Positions 23,198-34,335 of a stretch of 64,000 nucleotides of DNA are shown one piece after another; positions within the stretch are counted from its first letter, which is position 1; every line of letters begins with the position of its first letter. The notes beneath the pieces are model-generated. The model had not been told where the DNA came from. It worked only from the letters and a program-made list of their open reading frames with translations, and searched no databases. Position numbers and translations under genes: made by a program. Source of the DNA: Erodium maritimum (taxonomy: Eukaryota; Streptophyta; Magnoliopsida; Geraniales; Geraniaceae). The stretch is from contig OY997596.1 of NCBI GenBank assembly GCA_963921825.1, positions 13,459,001 to 13,523,000 on the forward strand, written 5' to 3'.

Positions 23198-23614
23198 CCT
23201 TTGGGAACTAACGTGACATGTAGTGTGAAGACATCAGAATGTATTCACTCCATAGGAAATATCTTGTAAAGTCAAAATCAAATAGAAGGGGCTTCTGAGC
23301 ACAAGCCAAAGCAGATAGCACTTGCAAGAAAATAGAGACCAACAAGAGAGAACCAAACCACTCAACCTTAAAAGGAGCTACCCACACTCATGAAGACCAA
23401 AAAGGAGTAACAACCTAAGGGACTACCCACACTCAAGCAAAGGAACCAGGGAACCAACAAAACAAACCAACAAGCCTTACCAAACTCACATTGTACCCAT
23501 TCCAACCCAACCCAATCCCTTCCCCAACCCAACCCCAAAATAAGACCAGTTATGGGCAACCCCAATTCTCAGCATTGAAGCTGAGGGGAGCTAATAACTG
23601 GAGAGAAAAACCAA

Positions 23615-25267
23615 TCAATGGTGAGATGGAATTGATAGGCACAAAGCTGGGGCAGAGACCCATGCTAAAAAGGTGAAATGATGGCCCTTGGCACTGAAGT
23701 TTGCCAATTCCAAAGAGAAAGCTTGATTAACAATTTTTTTAAAGATGAATGCAGCTTCAGGTCTAGCATCTTCAAAGATAGTACCATTTCTTGCAAGCCA
23801 AAGTTGCCAGCAAGTGATGAGAAGTATATTTCCCCAGCTATTCTTGAGTTTGGGGTGCACTAGTGTTGACCAAGATGAGAAAAGGGATTTAGTATTGCCA
23901 AACATTGCCAAAGAGATCCCCCACCAGTTGAAGATGAGTCCCCAAACTTCCAAAGATTTTTGCCAATGAAGTAAAATGTGGGAAGTGTCTTCCAGATCAT
24001 TATGACAAACCACACAAGTTAAGCCTTGAAGAGATAGACTCATCCCTCTTGAATCTAAGAAACACTTTGTTGGGATTGCTTCCAGCCCTGCCAGCCAACA
24101 AAAGGCTGAGATTTTAAGAGGTATACCTGGATTCCAAATGGCTTTTGTCCATGCTGCTGTTAAAGATGGTGCTGAGGCAGTTGTGTCTATGAGAGAGTAT
24201 ATCTTTTTAACTAAGAAACCTTTTTTTATCTCCAACCCAAACTAGTAAATCACGTTGTTGTGAAATATTGACTTCAACTAATATTGATTGCAGTGTTAAC
24301 CAAGCTGATTCTGCCCTGCCTCTTGGGGTATTTCTGAAATTGAATTCCCATTCTCCATTGCACCAGGCTTCTGAAACAAGTAATTTTTTGGAGAGGGAAA
24401 GCTGATAGGGCCTTGGAAATAGGAATTTAAAGGAAATTTCCCCCCACCAAATGTCCTTCCAGAATAATATTCTCTCACCATTCCCTAATTTCCAAGATAG
24501 GCCTTGAACACCAAAGAGATTATGGAAGGCAGGGTCAGCATTAAGAACTAAAATATGTGACATGAAACTTGTGCTTCCAATTTCTGCAAAAGAAGATAAG
24601 TCCCACTCTAATATATCCCACCCATATTTTGAGCAAATGATTTTTTTTTCCAAAGGGTATCCTTTTCCAAAGCAAATCTCCACCACCATTTTGCTAATAG
24701 AGCAATGTTCATTTTTTCCAAGCTTGATATTCCAAGCCCTCCAGCTTCTTTTGATTGGCAGACCTTGTTCCAGGCCACTTTACAGAATGCTCTAGCCACT
24801 GAACTTCCATGCCATAAGAATCTTCTTTGCCATGATTCCATCTTCTTAAGGACACTTTTTGGAGCTTTGATAATTGAGAAGTAGTATAATGGCAGGGCAC
24901 TCAGTGTTGATTTAATGAGAGTGATCCTTCCACCTAATGAGAGCAATTTTGCTTGCCAAAGTCCAAGAGCAGCTTTAAACTTTTTGATAATTGGATCCCA
25001 AGTTTTGATTCTTTTTGGATTGACACTAAGTGAAAATCCTAAATAGGTTGTGGGGAGGGCTCCTTTAGAGCATTGAAGGATCTCTGCCAAAACCAATTTT
25101 TCCTCCTCAGAGATATTAAAAGATATTGCCACTGATTTTTCATAATTTACTGATAGACCAGAAGCCATCTTGAATATTGAGAGAGCAAATTTGAGGCTCC
25201 AAGCATTAGAGGGAGTGGCCTTGAAGAAAAACATGGTGTCACCAGCAAACTGAATGTGAGATATCAT
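23615..25267 (-). pseudogene. LINE ORF2 fragment: reverse transcriptase end and zf-RVT
   Basis: From the 5' side there is a reverse transcriptase palm end (MISHIQFAGDTMFFF), thumb (YLGFSLSVNPKRIK, GGRITLIKSTLSALPLYYFS) and connection (GGLGISSLEKMNIALLAKWWWR). After frame changes near 24600 and 24220 comes a zf-RVT domain (AIWNPGIPLKISAFCWLA, CVVCHNDLEDTSHILLH). The catalytic FADD box reads FAGD, so the first Asp is lost. This would have been the polymerase that copies LINE RNA at the chromosomal nick. Confidence 0.85.
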
Positions 25268-25370
25268 GGGACCTGTTATGTTGAATTGAATGCCTGTGAT
25301 GTGTTGGTGTTGAACTGAAGCTTTTATGATCTGGTTTGTACTAACATTTTTTGGCGGGCGGTCTCATATG

Positions 25371-25803
25371 TCATCCAGTTCATGGATGTCGTTCTTGATC
25401 AACAATAATTGTTGCCTGGCCTTTAAGAGACTGTTCTAGTGATCATCCCGAAATAGCCAAGTCCAATGGGAATTGGCTATCTCCGACCAATTTTCATATG
25501 TAACGTCCTTTTTAAAATCATGTGTAAGGTGCTACCAAACAAAATTAACCTCATGCTCCATGAGATTATATCAACCTCTTAAAGAATTTTTTCCCTCTTA
25601 AATAAATCCATGTCAATGTCATGGTCTTCTATGGAGCTAAATACACCACCCCAAGAAAAATGCATACGAATGGATACATGGCTTTAAAGCTTGACATGAG
25701 CAAAACTTACAACTTAGTAGAATGATCTTTCCTTCTTGCTATTTTGAGGGGTTTGGTTTTGGAGAACGATGACTTAAACTGGTGACTTCATGCCTTTGTA
25801 TAG
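25371..25803 (+). pseudogene. Old LINE reverse transcriptase, 5' part
   Basis: Reading through stops and shifts gives RPIFICNVLFKIMCKVLPNK, LMLHEIIS and LKLDMSKTYNLVE followed by SFLLAILRG. These match the order of plant L1 reverse transcriptase blocks, where the usual forms are RPISLCNVLYKI and LDMSKAYDRVEW. The catalytic Asp of AYDR is Asn, and the following Trp codon is TGA. It belongs to a different LINE lineage from its neighbours and is on the opposite strand. The end is cut by the LINE insertion at 25804, and the continuation lies after 39645. Confidence 0.72.
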
Positions 25804-26026
25804 TTTTTTTTTTCTTTCAAAAAAGCAAACGTATTAACTTAAGACTTTAGCAGAAAGTCAAGAGCAAGAGGAGTAAATCCTCTCGTACAACCAAGAGCAA
25901 TTTCATAAAGAAAGCCTCAAAATCAGACACAAAAGTCTAAACATACCCAAACAATGGGTTTACAGCAGGTCTTCTACCTAGATTTTACTACCATGAAGTA
26001 CCAAGAACCTAACAAGGGCCAAAACA

Positions 26027-29004
26027 TGTAAAGACCTGAGATTTTAATAGTCTATGTTACGGTTTTAAAACGAAGGGGTTGGAAAACGGATCGAAAATTT
26101 GGAATGAGGGCGAAACAAAAAGGAAAGTTCAAAAAAAAAGAGAAAGAAGGGGGAAATCAAGCCTGGGCCTGATCAGACGCGGTTTGGGTCAAGCCAGACC
26201 GGGCCCAACCAGGCCCATTCAGCCCACCAAAACCATAAGTGAACAAAACCCTTCAGCGCCGTTTCATTTCCCCCAATTCTCCACACGAATCCCAAAGTTC
26301 CTACCTCCTCGCCTCAGCTTCTCTCTCGCCATCGTCATCTCCTTCGCGCAGAGTCATCGAAGCTCCGCCCATCTCCTCCTCCATCTTCTTCTTCTATCTA
26401 CCAAGCCTCGACCGTCCCTTACCTCTCCTCACAACCCAGAAACCCCCTACCTCTTCGTTCTTCCTCTTCGATTCGACAAGAACCAGCACCACCGACCTCA
26501 CTCGAACCTCACCGGACCACAAACGCGCATCCCAGTGAGGGTGAGTCACTTCCCCGACCTCATTTCATCTCCTCGTCATCTACTCTTCTAAAAATCGCTT
26601 CCTCGCGAGCTCGAGATGGCCGAGTTCAATCGAGAAGGTTCGCCGGAGCTCGCGCGTGCCAGATCTGACATTTTCCAACGCCGGCGAGCTCTCCTAGCCG
26701 TCAGATCTGGACGGCGAGGCCCGACTCTTGTCTTGACGGCTTTCCCTCGACTTCCTCAGCCTCTTGCCGCCACCACCACCGTTGAACCCCCCCCCCCCCC
26801 TCGAACCCTACTAACACCGCCGCCGCCGGAGCCAGAACCCTAGCTCGCCGCCCCGTCTCCAGCTCCGACCATGGATAAGAAGCACTCGGGCCTTGGGCTC
26901 CGGACCTGCCTTGGGCCAGACGAGGGGGCTTGGGCCTTGGTCAGACTCGGCCTGGTCTTGACTTGGGCCTCGGCCTAGTCTTGACTTGGGTCGGACATGG
27001 ACGAGGATCTGGGTCGGGTCTAGGTCTAAGGTTGGACCGGGTCGGATCCGGGTCCGGATCTCGGACTCGGGTCGGATCCGGGTCAGACCAGTTTAATAAA
27101 ATAATTAATTAATTAATATATTGGACTTAAAATCAGATAAATTCAAGGACTTCAGACAATTTAAAGGACTGATCTGATAACTTAAGGACTTACCTGATAA
27201 TAAAATTGGAGGACCGTTACGTACTGGACCGGGACTGATGACTGTCCCTTTTGTGTTAAACCCAGGCCTTTACCCCGGGCACGGAGAAGACTGGAGTTGG
27301 CCAAGACGTCAGCAGCTAGGCGACCTAGATAGAGATTTGAGAGGTAGGGAATTACCTCGAAACCCTACTTTTTACGGTTGGACTAGAATGCATATAGGGA
27401 AACCTAATAACCAGATAAATAACTAGTATGCCTATAGGACGGTATTGACTAGGGTAGTCTTATAACATGCGAACAACCTACGAGCCATGTCGTGCCGTAG
27501 GTGTTGGTATGTTGTGCTGGTAGAATCAGGCCATGTCGTGCCTGGAGGATTGTTTGTTGATTGTGTGGATTGTATACTATGTGCTGTTTGAACGGTTAAT
27601 AAATAATGAACATGGAAACGAGTAGAGTTGAACTTGGTGATGCATATTAGTGACTTGGGGATGTTGGGGACTTGGTGATGCATATTAGTGCGTGTTGGTT
27701 GTGTAAGTTGTTGAGAATGTGATTGTGATCCTGTTTGTGAGTATGATCGTGATTGTGGTACTATGGTTACCAGTGATTATAGTTGTGAGTGTGATTGTGA
27801 TTGTTTTGATGCGCGGCCGGTAAAGTGTGAGAGATGTACTTCCGTCAGGTGTATCGTACTTTCCGGCGTGTAATCGGTAAAGTGTTGCGTTTATGGTACT
27901 TTGGTTACATGAGAAAGGTGGTTTCCCTACCTTCCGACCGTGAGTCGGTAAAACGTTGTGTCCCGCGAAAAGGTGGTTTCCCTACCTTCCGACTAGCACT
28001 CGGTAAAACGCTACTGCGAGAGATGAGGCCGCGAAGAGGCGATTTCCCTGCCTTCCATCGATTGGTAAAACGCTGTGTTCCGCGATGAGGTCGATCGCCT
28101 ATCCCGACTTTGTGTTTGGGAAGTTGCGTGCGACTGTGCCGGGCCGAGCGGGTTGCTCCCGAGACCGTGCGATGGTTACGAGTTGTGTGTTTGAGATTGC
28201 TTTGAATTGAATGGGTATTGTTGTGTTGTGGCCTTGAGTGTTTTCCTTGTTGTGAGTCGTGTGTGATCGTGAATAACTTGATTCTGATTGTTTGATGATG
28301 AGTTCATGGGTGTGGTTTCCGTGTAAGTTAAGGCGTCTTCTTTGTGGTTATCTGTGAGTCGTTCGTGAAGGGGTTCTGGACGAGGAATTCCGGGATATTT
28401 TGTGGTCAATGTAAAGTGAAGGTTGTTTACTGTGGGTTGCATGTTCTCGTTGTCGCCTTCTCCTTTTAACCGTTAAAAAGTTAGTTTGGAATTGTACTTG
28501 GGTGTCTTACTTGGATTGTTCCTTTCGGTGCGTGCTTGGTCTGTTGTGGTGTTGAGTTAGAGTTGGGGTGTTGGGACTGGTGAAGGTCAGGAAAAAAGGG
28601 GAATTGTATTTAAATGGTTTAAGTGTCAAACCGTTGTATCAAACCTTTCAATATATTTTTAGACTGTCAAGTAAAACTGTAATGATGAGGTTTTGTGGTT
28701 TTCCCTACTGAGCGTCAAGCTCACCCCTTACCGTGTTTTCTACAGGTTTTACTTATGATTTGGAGTAGAGGGTTACGTAGAGCTTGGGAGCTAGCGGAGG
28801 CCGGGTTTCTTTGTGTTCGTAGAGACGTACCTTTCAAAAATGAATTATGTATTTGACTGAGCTTAAGACTCAAAATTTGAAATTCTCTTTGATTTATATA
28901 TTATTTCGTCTTTATCAATTATCTTTTTCCTCTTTTAAGTTTTATTATTTAATTTCACTAAGTCACGTCTCGAGTCCGGTCAATACCGGATTTGGGGCGT
29001 GACA
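26027..29004 (+). repeat. 5' LTR of the gypsy element
   Basis: It is 2978 bp and starts TGTAAAGACC and ends CGTGACA. Long C runs (about 26787-26800), a GGGTC-rich stretch (26940-27090) and two diverged units around TTTCCCTACCTTCCGAC (27917-28020) lie inside. Proline-rich open frames at 26079-26591 and 26616-26843 recur in the 3' LTR. They are not supported as genes. Confidence 0.9.
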
Positions 29005-30528
29005 ATTTGGTATCAGAGCCTGGTTTCATTTGAAATGATTTTTCAAAACCTCGGACCGTACGTCAACTAAGTGGGTAGAGTTAGGTGGCTGAGGTCGTAG
29101 TGCTTAGTGACGCAAGTCTGAATATTTCCTATGCGTAGAGTCGAAACGACAAGAGCCTCGTTTGTTAAAAGGCGTCGTTTAAGCTTTACCTTACTTGATT
29201 TGTACTTTTTCCTCTGTTGGCTGTACACCTTAGTGGATCCATGATGTCGATCTGTTGAGATCGAGGTTGATTAACGAGCGAGGCTCGGGCTGGTTATGAC
29301 GTGTTGGTTGATTAATTGATATGTGGGTTTCCGCCTTGGTCGGCCGATGTTGATTGGTGAAACGTTAGGCCTAAGTGAAGTGTATGTTTGGGTGGACTTG
29401 TGTGGTTTGTGGTTTTTGTCTGAGTTGAATTGTTAGTCGGGCGGTAATAGTAAGATTACCGAGACCCGAGGTGTAAGATAAGATAATTGGCTGAATGCAA
29501 AAATTGTATTTGGGTGCTACATGCAGTCGGTAATGGGTTGTCCCGCTTAAGCGGATGGTTAACTTAATTTACGAACGGGTCATTAGGAGTGTCGAGAGTT
29601 GGTTGTTGTTGGTTGGCTAATGATTTGCGGGTTTGCTGTGTTTAATGTTTTGTGGACTGCCTACTAAAGTGTTCGATGTGTATTGTTTAAGTGTGAACTG
29701 TTTGTCCTGCGTGTGCGGATGGTTTACCAAGTTTTCAAACGGAGCATGTCGAAATTTTCTGTAAAATTAGAGTGTATGTCCTATTATGATTTGACTGCAG
29801 CAAATCATGATAGTGGGGATATCAGTTGGTTACAACGTGGTTCGGGGACGCCTGAACCGAGTTGTAACGAGATGATATCAACATGTACTATTTTGCTACA
29901 AGAATAAGCTTTACAATCTGTGTTAATGAGTAGGGTGGAGACTATGAGGTTTTGATATCCGTTATGATTTTTTTTAGGCTGCTTGGTTGTGTGTAAGCTT
30001 GTTATATTGTTCGTTGTATTTAAGTGTTATGTGTTTGAACTGTGAAACATGTGGTTTCTTTTGTGCGATTGTGTGGTAGGTTTTGTGTGACGCACTAGGG
30101 TGCGGTGGTTGTACTATTACTACTACTAAGCTGAAGTTTTAAAGAACCGTTTAGGTTTTTTTTTTGTTCACGTGTGGGCGTTTTTTTTCTGAGTGGGTTA
30201 CCTTTAAGAGTTGTGAGGACGGTGTGTGGCGTTAGTTTTGTTTTAAACGCGTTGCTATTTTCAAGTTAAGGACCTGAGCGTGTGCATTATCCGTGAAGAG
30301 GTTTTACGCCATGAACCGATGTCACGTTCCGCGAGGTACTAGGAGACGGCCCACAAGAGGCCGAGGGCGATCATCGACCGCTGGGTCGACAGGGGCGACT
30401 AGAGCCCAGGGTGCGCCCGCTGAGGGGCATGAGAGGACTGAGACAGCCCAGAAGGCAGCTCTGGAGGAGCTGACCCGCACTGTTCAGGGGTTGGTAGCAG
30501 CCTTTTCCTAGAGAGAGGCCGACCACTG

Positions 30529-31521
30529 GTGGCAGCGCGAGTGACAGATGACCTTGCGTTGTTCATGCAGCATTTTCTTGAGCAATATTGTCCACTGTCG
30601 GTATTAGACGACAAGCGTCAGCAGTTTCGGGAGCTGCGACAGGGGGGACTGTCAGTGTCCGAGTACGAGGCGAGGTTCACCTCATTAGCTCGTTTTGCTC
30701 AGGATATGGTTCAGACTGAGGCTCTCCGTTGCCGACGTTTCGAGAAAGGGCTTCGCCCTGCGATCGCGGACAAGGTCGCTGTTTTGAAGACCCAGGTTTA
30801 CTCTGACCTGGTAGATCAGGACTTAGCTGTGGAGCGGCACTTTCGTGATTCGGCCAGAGTGCGAGAGATCCGGTAGAGACCGACCAATTCCCTAAGGCCA
30901 TCTGAGTCTCGTGATCCGAGGAGGCCGAGGACCTCGGGATCGTTCCAGCCCCAGCCACCGTTGAGAGGACCGCGACATGTCGGGTCAGGGACTTTTGTTG
31001 GACCTTCCATGAGAGTACGCACGTGCCACCGTTGCGGACAGCCGAGTCACATTGCTCGAGACTGTCCGGATATCAGCGTACCAGTAGATCGTCCGGCGAG
31101 CAGACCTGTTGAGAGGTCGAGTGTCGGGCCCCCACTTTGTTACCGGTGTTGTCGGCCAAGACACTTCGCTCCCAGATGCCCAGAACGGTTTTTGGTGACG
31201 TCGGCTCAGCGACCACCGCAGTCACAGACTGAGCAGTTACCACAGTCCCAGCAGTGTCAGGCTCATACGCAGAGAGCTCAGAGACAGGCAGCGTCCGATG
31301 TGGGACCAGAGTGTTATTGATGCCATCGACGGGGTCATCTGAGCAGGGATTGCCCGTGGGGCGCGAGTATTGCACCTTGTCCCACCCGCAGCCAGACCGG
31401 ATCAGTGAGGAGGCCGAGCAACGGAGAGCACCGGTGTCGCGGATTTGGACGGCTTGGACACATGGTGATGCAGTGCCCCTCGTCAGGCAGAGTGCACGCG
31501 ATTGCCGACTCCCAAGCGTAG
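30529..31521 (+). pseudogene. Gypsy gag with four zinc-knuckle positions
   Basis: One frame carries the retrotransposon gag core (FMQHFLEQYCPLSVLDDKRQ, LSVSEYEARFTSLARFAQDM, RRFEKGLRP) and then four knuckles. CHRCGQPSHIARDC lies at 31024-31065 and CYRCCRPRHFAPRC at 31138-31179. The third knuckle is at 31312-31353 and its residue 3 is a TGA stop. The fourth is at 31435-31476, with Phe in place of its second Cys. In-frame stops are TAG at 30874 and TGA at 31318, and both could be C-to-T changes. Gag would package element RNA. An N-terminal Arg/Gly-rich piece (30293-30511) is in another frame. Confidence 0.82.
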
Positions 31522-34335
31522 AGACAGGAGTCCGAGCATGAGATCGCTCATAGTACGTGCTTACCATTTCAATTTTTTAGTGTTGTGTTATGTGATATTG
31601 GGGTACCCCACTCGTTCTTTCTTCTTGGTTGCTGAAATGTTTGGATGGAAATTAGAACTGTTGAGCTCACTTTGTGCCTTGGCACACTAGTCGAGGGTGC
31701 GGTGGTGTCGACCAGTGTCAGTCATGAGTAAGAAAGTAGAGTAGCGGACCGTTATCTATCTCAATGACCTTCTCGTATTGCACTGTCTTTCTTCAAGCGT
31801 ATTGAGGAAGTTAAGAGAATCGAATTTTGAGGTGTCAAACGTTCTTCGATTGTTCATCAGCGACTAGTACCCGAGCTAAGTACATTGTGGTTTGACGTGG
31901 GTGTACCGTACGTGTGAGAGTAGAGTAAGTGACCGGCCTTTTTCTTAGTACCCCCTTTTTGTTGATGTTGCGTGTTACTTAAGTAAGTGAAGTGAATAGC
32001 TGAGGAGAAGTGTATGTGTGTTGGATCCGCTTTAAGTGCGATGTGATATTTGATCCGACATGATACCTATACCGACGGACGGTTCCGGTATAGGATATCT
32101 CGACCAAGCCGCGTGTGCCAGTGCGACGTCTCTATCGACGGAGAATTCCGGTATCGACTAACTGGGTTATGCGTGCCGTGTGTTTGGGTGACAATGGACT
32201 AGGAGTTTTTAATCGGACGTTCCCTGAGATAGGGCCATGTGGAGTGCGTTCGTTTTAAATTTTGGGGACGAAATTCCTTTAAGGGGGGTAGACTGTAAAG
32301 ACCTGAGATTTTAATAGTCTAATTTACGGTTTTAAAACGATGGGTTTGGAAAACGGATCGAAAATTTGGAATGAAGGCGAAACAAAAAGGAAATTTAAAA
32401 AAAAAGGGAAAGAAGGGGGGAAATCAGGCCTAGGCCTGATCAGATGCGGTTTGGGCCGAGCCAGACCGGCCCCAACCAGGCCCATTCAGCCCACCAAAAC
32501 CCTAAGTGAACAAAACCCATCAGCGCCGCTTCATTTCCCCCATTTCTCCGCACGAATCCCAAAGCTCCTCCCTCCTCGCATCAGCTTCTCTCTCGTCATC
32601 GTCGTCTCCTTCACGCAGAATCGCCGGAGCTCCGCCCATCTCCTCCATCTTTTTCTTTTGTCTACCAAGCCTCGAACGTTCCTTAGCTCTCCTCACAACC
32701 CAGAAAAGCCCCCCCCCCCCTTCCTTCTTCCTCTTCGATTCGACAAGAATCATCACTGGGGACCTCACCCGAACCTCACGGCACCACAAACGCGAAGCCC
32801 AGTGACGGTGAGTCACTTCCCCGACCTCGTTTCATCTCCCCGTCAACTACTCTTCTGAAAATCGCTTCCTCGCGAGCTCGAGACGGCCAATTTTAGTCAT
32901 GAAGGTTCGCCGGAGCTCGCACGTGCCAGATCTAACATTTTCCAACGTCGGCGATCTCTCCTAGCCGTCAGATCTGAACGGCGAGTCCCGACTCTTTCCT
33001 TGACGGCTTTCCCTCGACTTCCTGAGCCTCCTGCCGCCACCACCACCGTCGAAACCCCCCCCCCCCCCTCGAACCCTACTAACGCCGCCGTCGCCCAAGC
33101 CGGAACCCTAGCTCGCAGCTCCGGCCTGGGATGAGAAGCACTCGGGCCTTGGCTCCGGACCTGCCTTGGGCCAGACGAGGGGCCTTGGGCCTTGGTCAGA
33201 CTCGGCCTGGTCTTGACTTGGGCCTCGGGCTGGTCTTGACCTGGGTCGGACCTGGACGAGGATCTGGGTCGGGTCTGGATCCGGGTCTAGGTCGGGCTCG
33301 GGTCAGGTCTGGGTCTAATTTTGGACCGGGTCAGATTCGTGTACGGATCTCGGACTCGGGTTGGATCCGGGTCAGACCAGTTTAATTAAATAATTAATTA
33401 ATATATTGGACTTAAAATCATATAGATTCAAGGACTTCGGACAATTTAAAGGACTGATCTGATAACTTAAGGACTTACCTGATAATAAAATTTGAGGACC
33501 GTTACGGACTGGCCCAGGACTGATGGCCGTCCCTTTTGTGTTAAACCCAGGCTTTTACCCCGAGCACGGAGAAGACCGGATTTGGCCAGGACGTCAGCAG
33601 CTAGGCGACCCACATAGAGATTTGAGAGGTAGGGAATTACCTCGAACCCCTACTTTTTACGGTTGTACTAGAATGCATATAGGGAAACCTGATAACCGGA
33701 TAAGTAACTAGTATGCCTATAGGACGGTATTGACTAGGGTAGTCTTATAACATGCGAACGACCTACGAGCCATGTCGTGTCGTAGGTGTTGGTATGCTGT
33801 GCTGGTAGAATCAGGTCATGTCGTGTCTGTAGGATTGTTTGTTGATTGTGTGGATTGTATACTATGTGCTGTTTGAACGGTTAATAAATAATGAACATGG
33901 AAACGAGTTGAGTTGAACTTGGTGATGCATATTAGTGACTTGAGTGGTTATTCCCTGTTTAGCGGATATGTTGAAATGTGGGGATGTTGGGGACTGGATA
34001 CCGGTTAAGCCGGTGGGGTTACCACGTTGAGTGGAGTGACGGTAAGTGATGGTAAGTGCGTGTTGGTTGTGTAAGTTGTTGAGAATGTGATTGTGATCCT
34101 ATTTGTGAGTATGATCGTGATTGTGGTACTGTGTTTACCAGTGATTATGGTTGTGAGTGTGATTGTGATTGTTTTCATGCACAGCCGGTAAAGTGTGAGA
34201 GATGTACTTCCGTCAGGTGTATCGTACCTTCCAGCGTGTAAACGGTAAAGTGTTGCGTTTATGGTACTTTGGTTACATGAGAAAGGTGGTTTCCCTACCT
34301 TCCGACCGTGAGTCGGTAAAACGTTGTGTCCCACG

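Larger units (their letters stand above)
22727..25338 (-). mobile_element. 5'-truncated L1-type LINE
   Basis: The minus-strand element ends on the left in a T run at about 22728-22738. A long 3' untranslated region (22740-23610) precedes the C-terminal half of ORF2. Similarity to the larger LINE at 39.8-46.9 kb stops near 25338, which marks the 5' truncation point. No clear target duplication was found. The two LINEs share blocks such as KAPKSVLK and WQRRFL, so they belong to one family. Confidence 0.8.

Noticed and set aside
26079-26591. 170-172 codon Pro/Ser-rich open frames near the start of both gypsy LTRs (also 32340-32858)
   Set aside because: They lie inside LTRs, recur only because the LTR is duplicated, contain simple C/T-rich sequence and show no domain. 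LTR sequence, not genes.
26930-27112. Gly/Leu-rich 60-codon frame in the GGGTC-rich LTR segment
   Set aside because: Simple-sequence artefact of repeated GGGTC/GGATC motifs; recurs in the other LTR.
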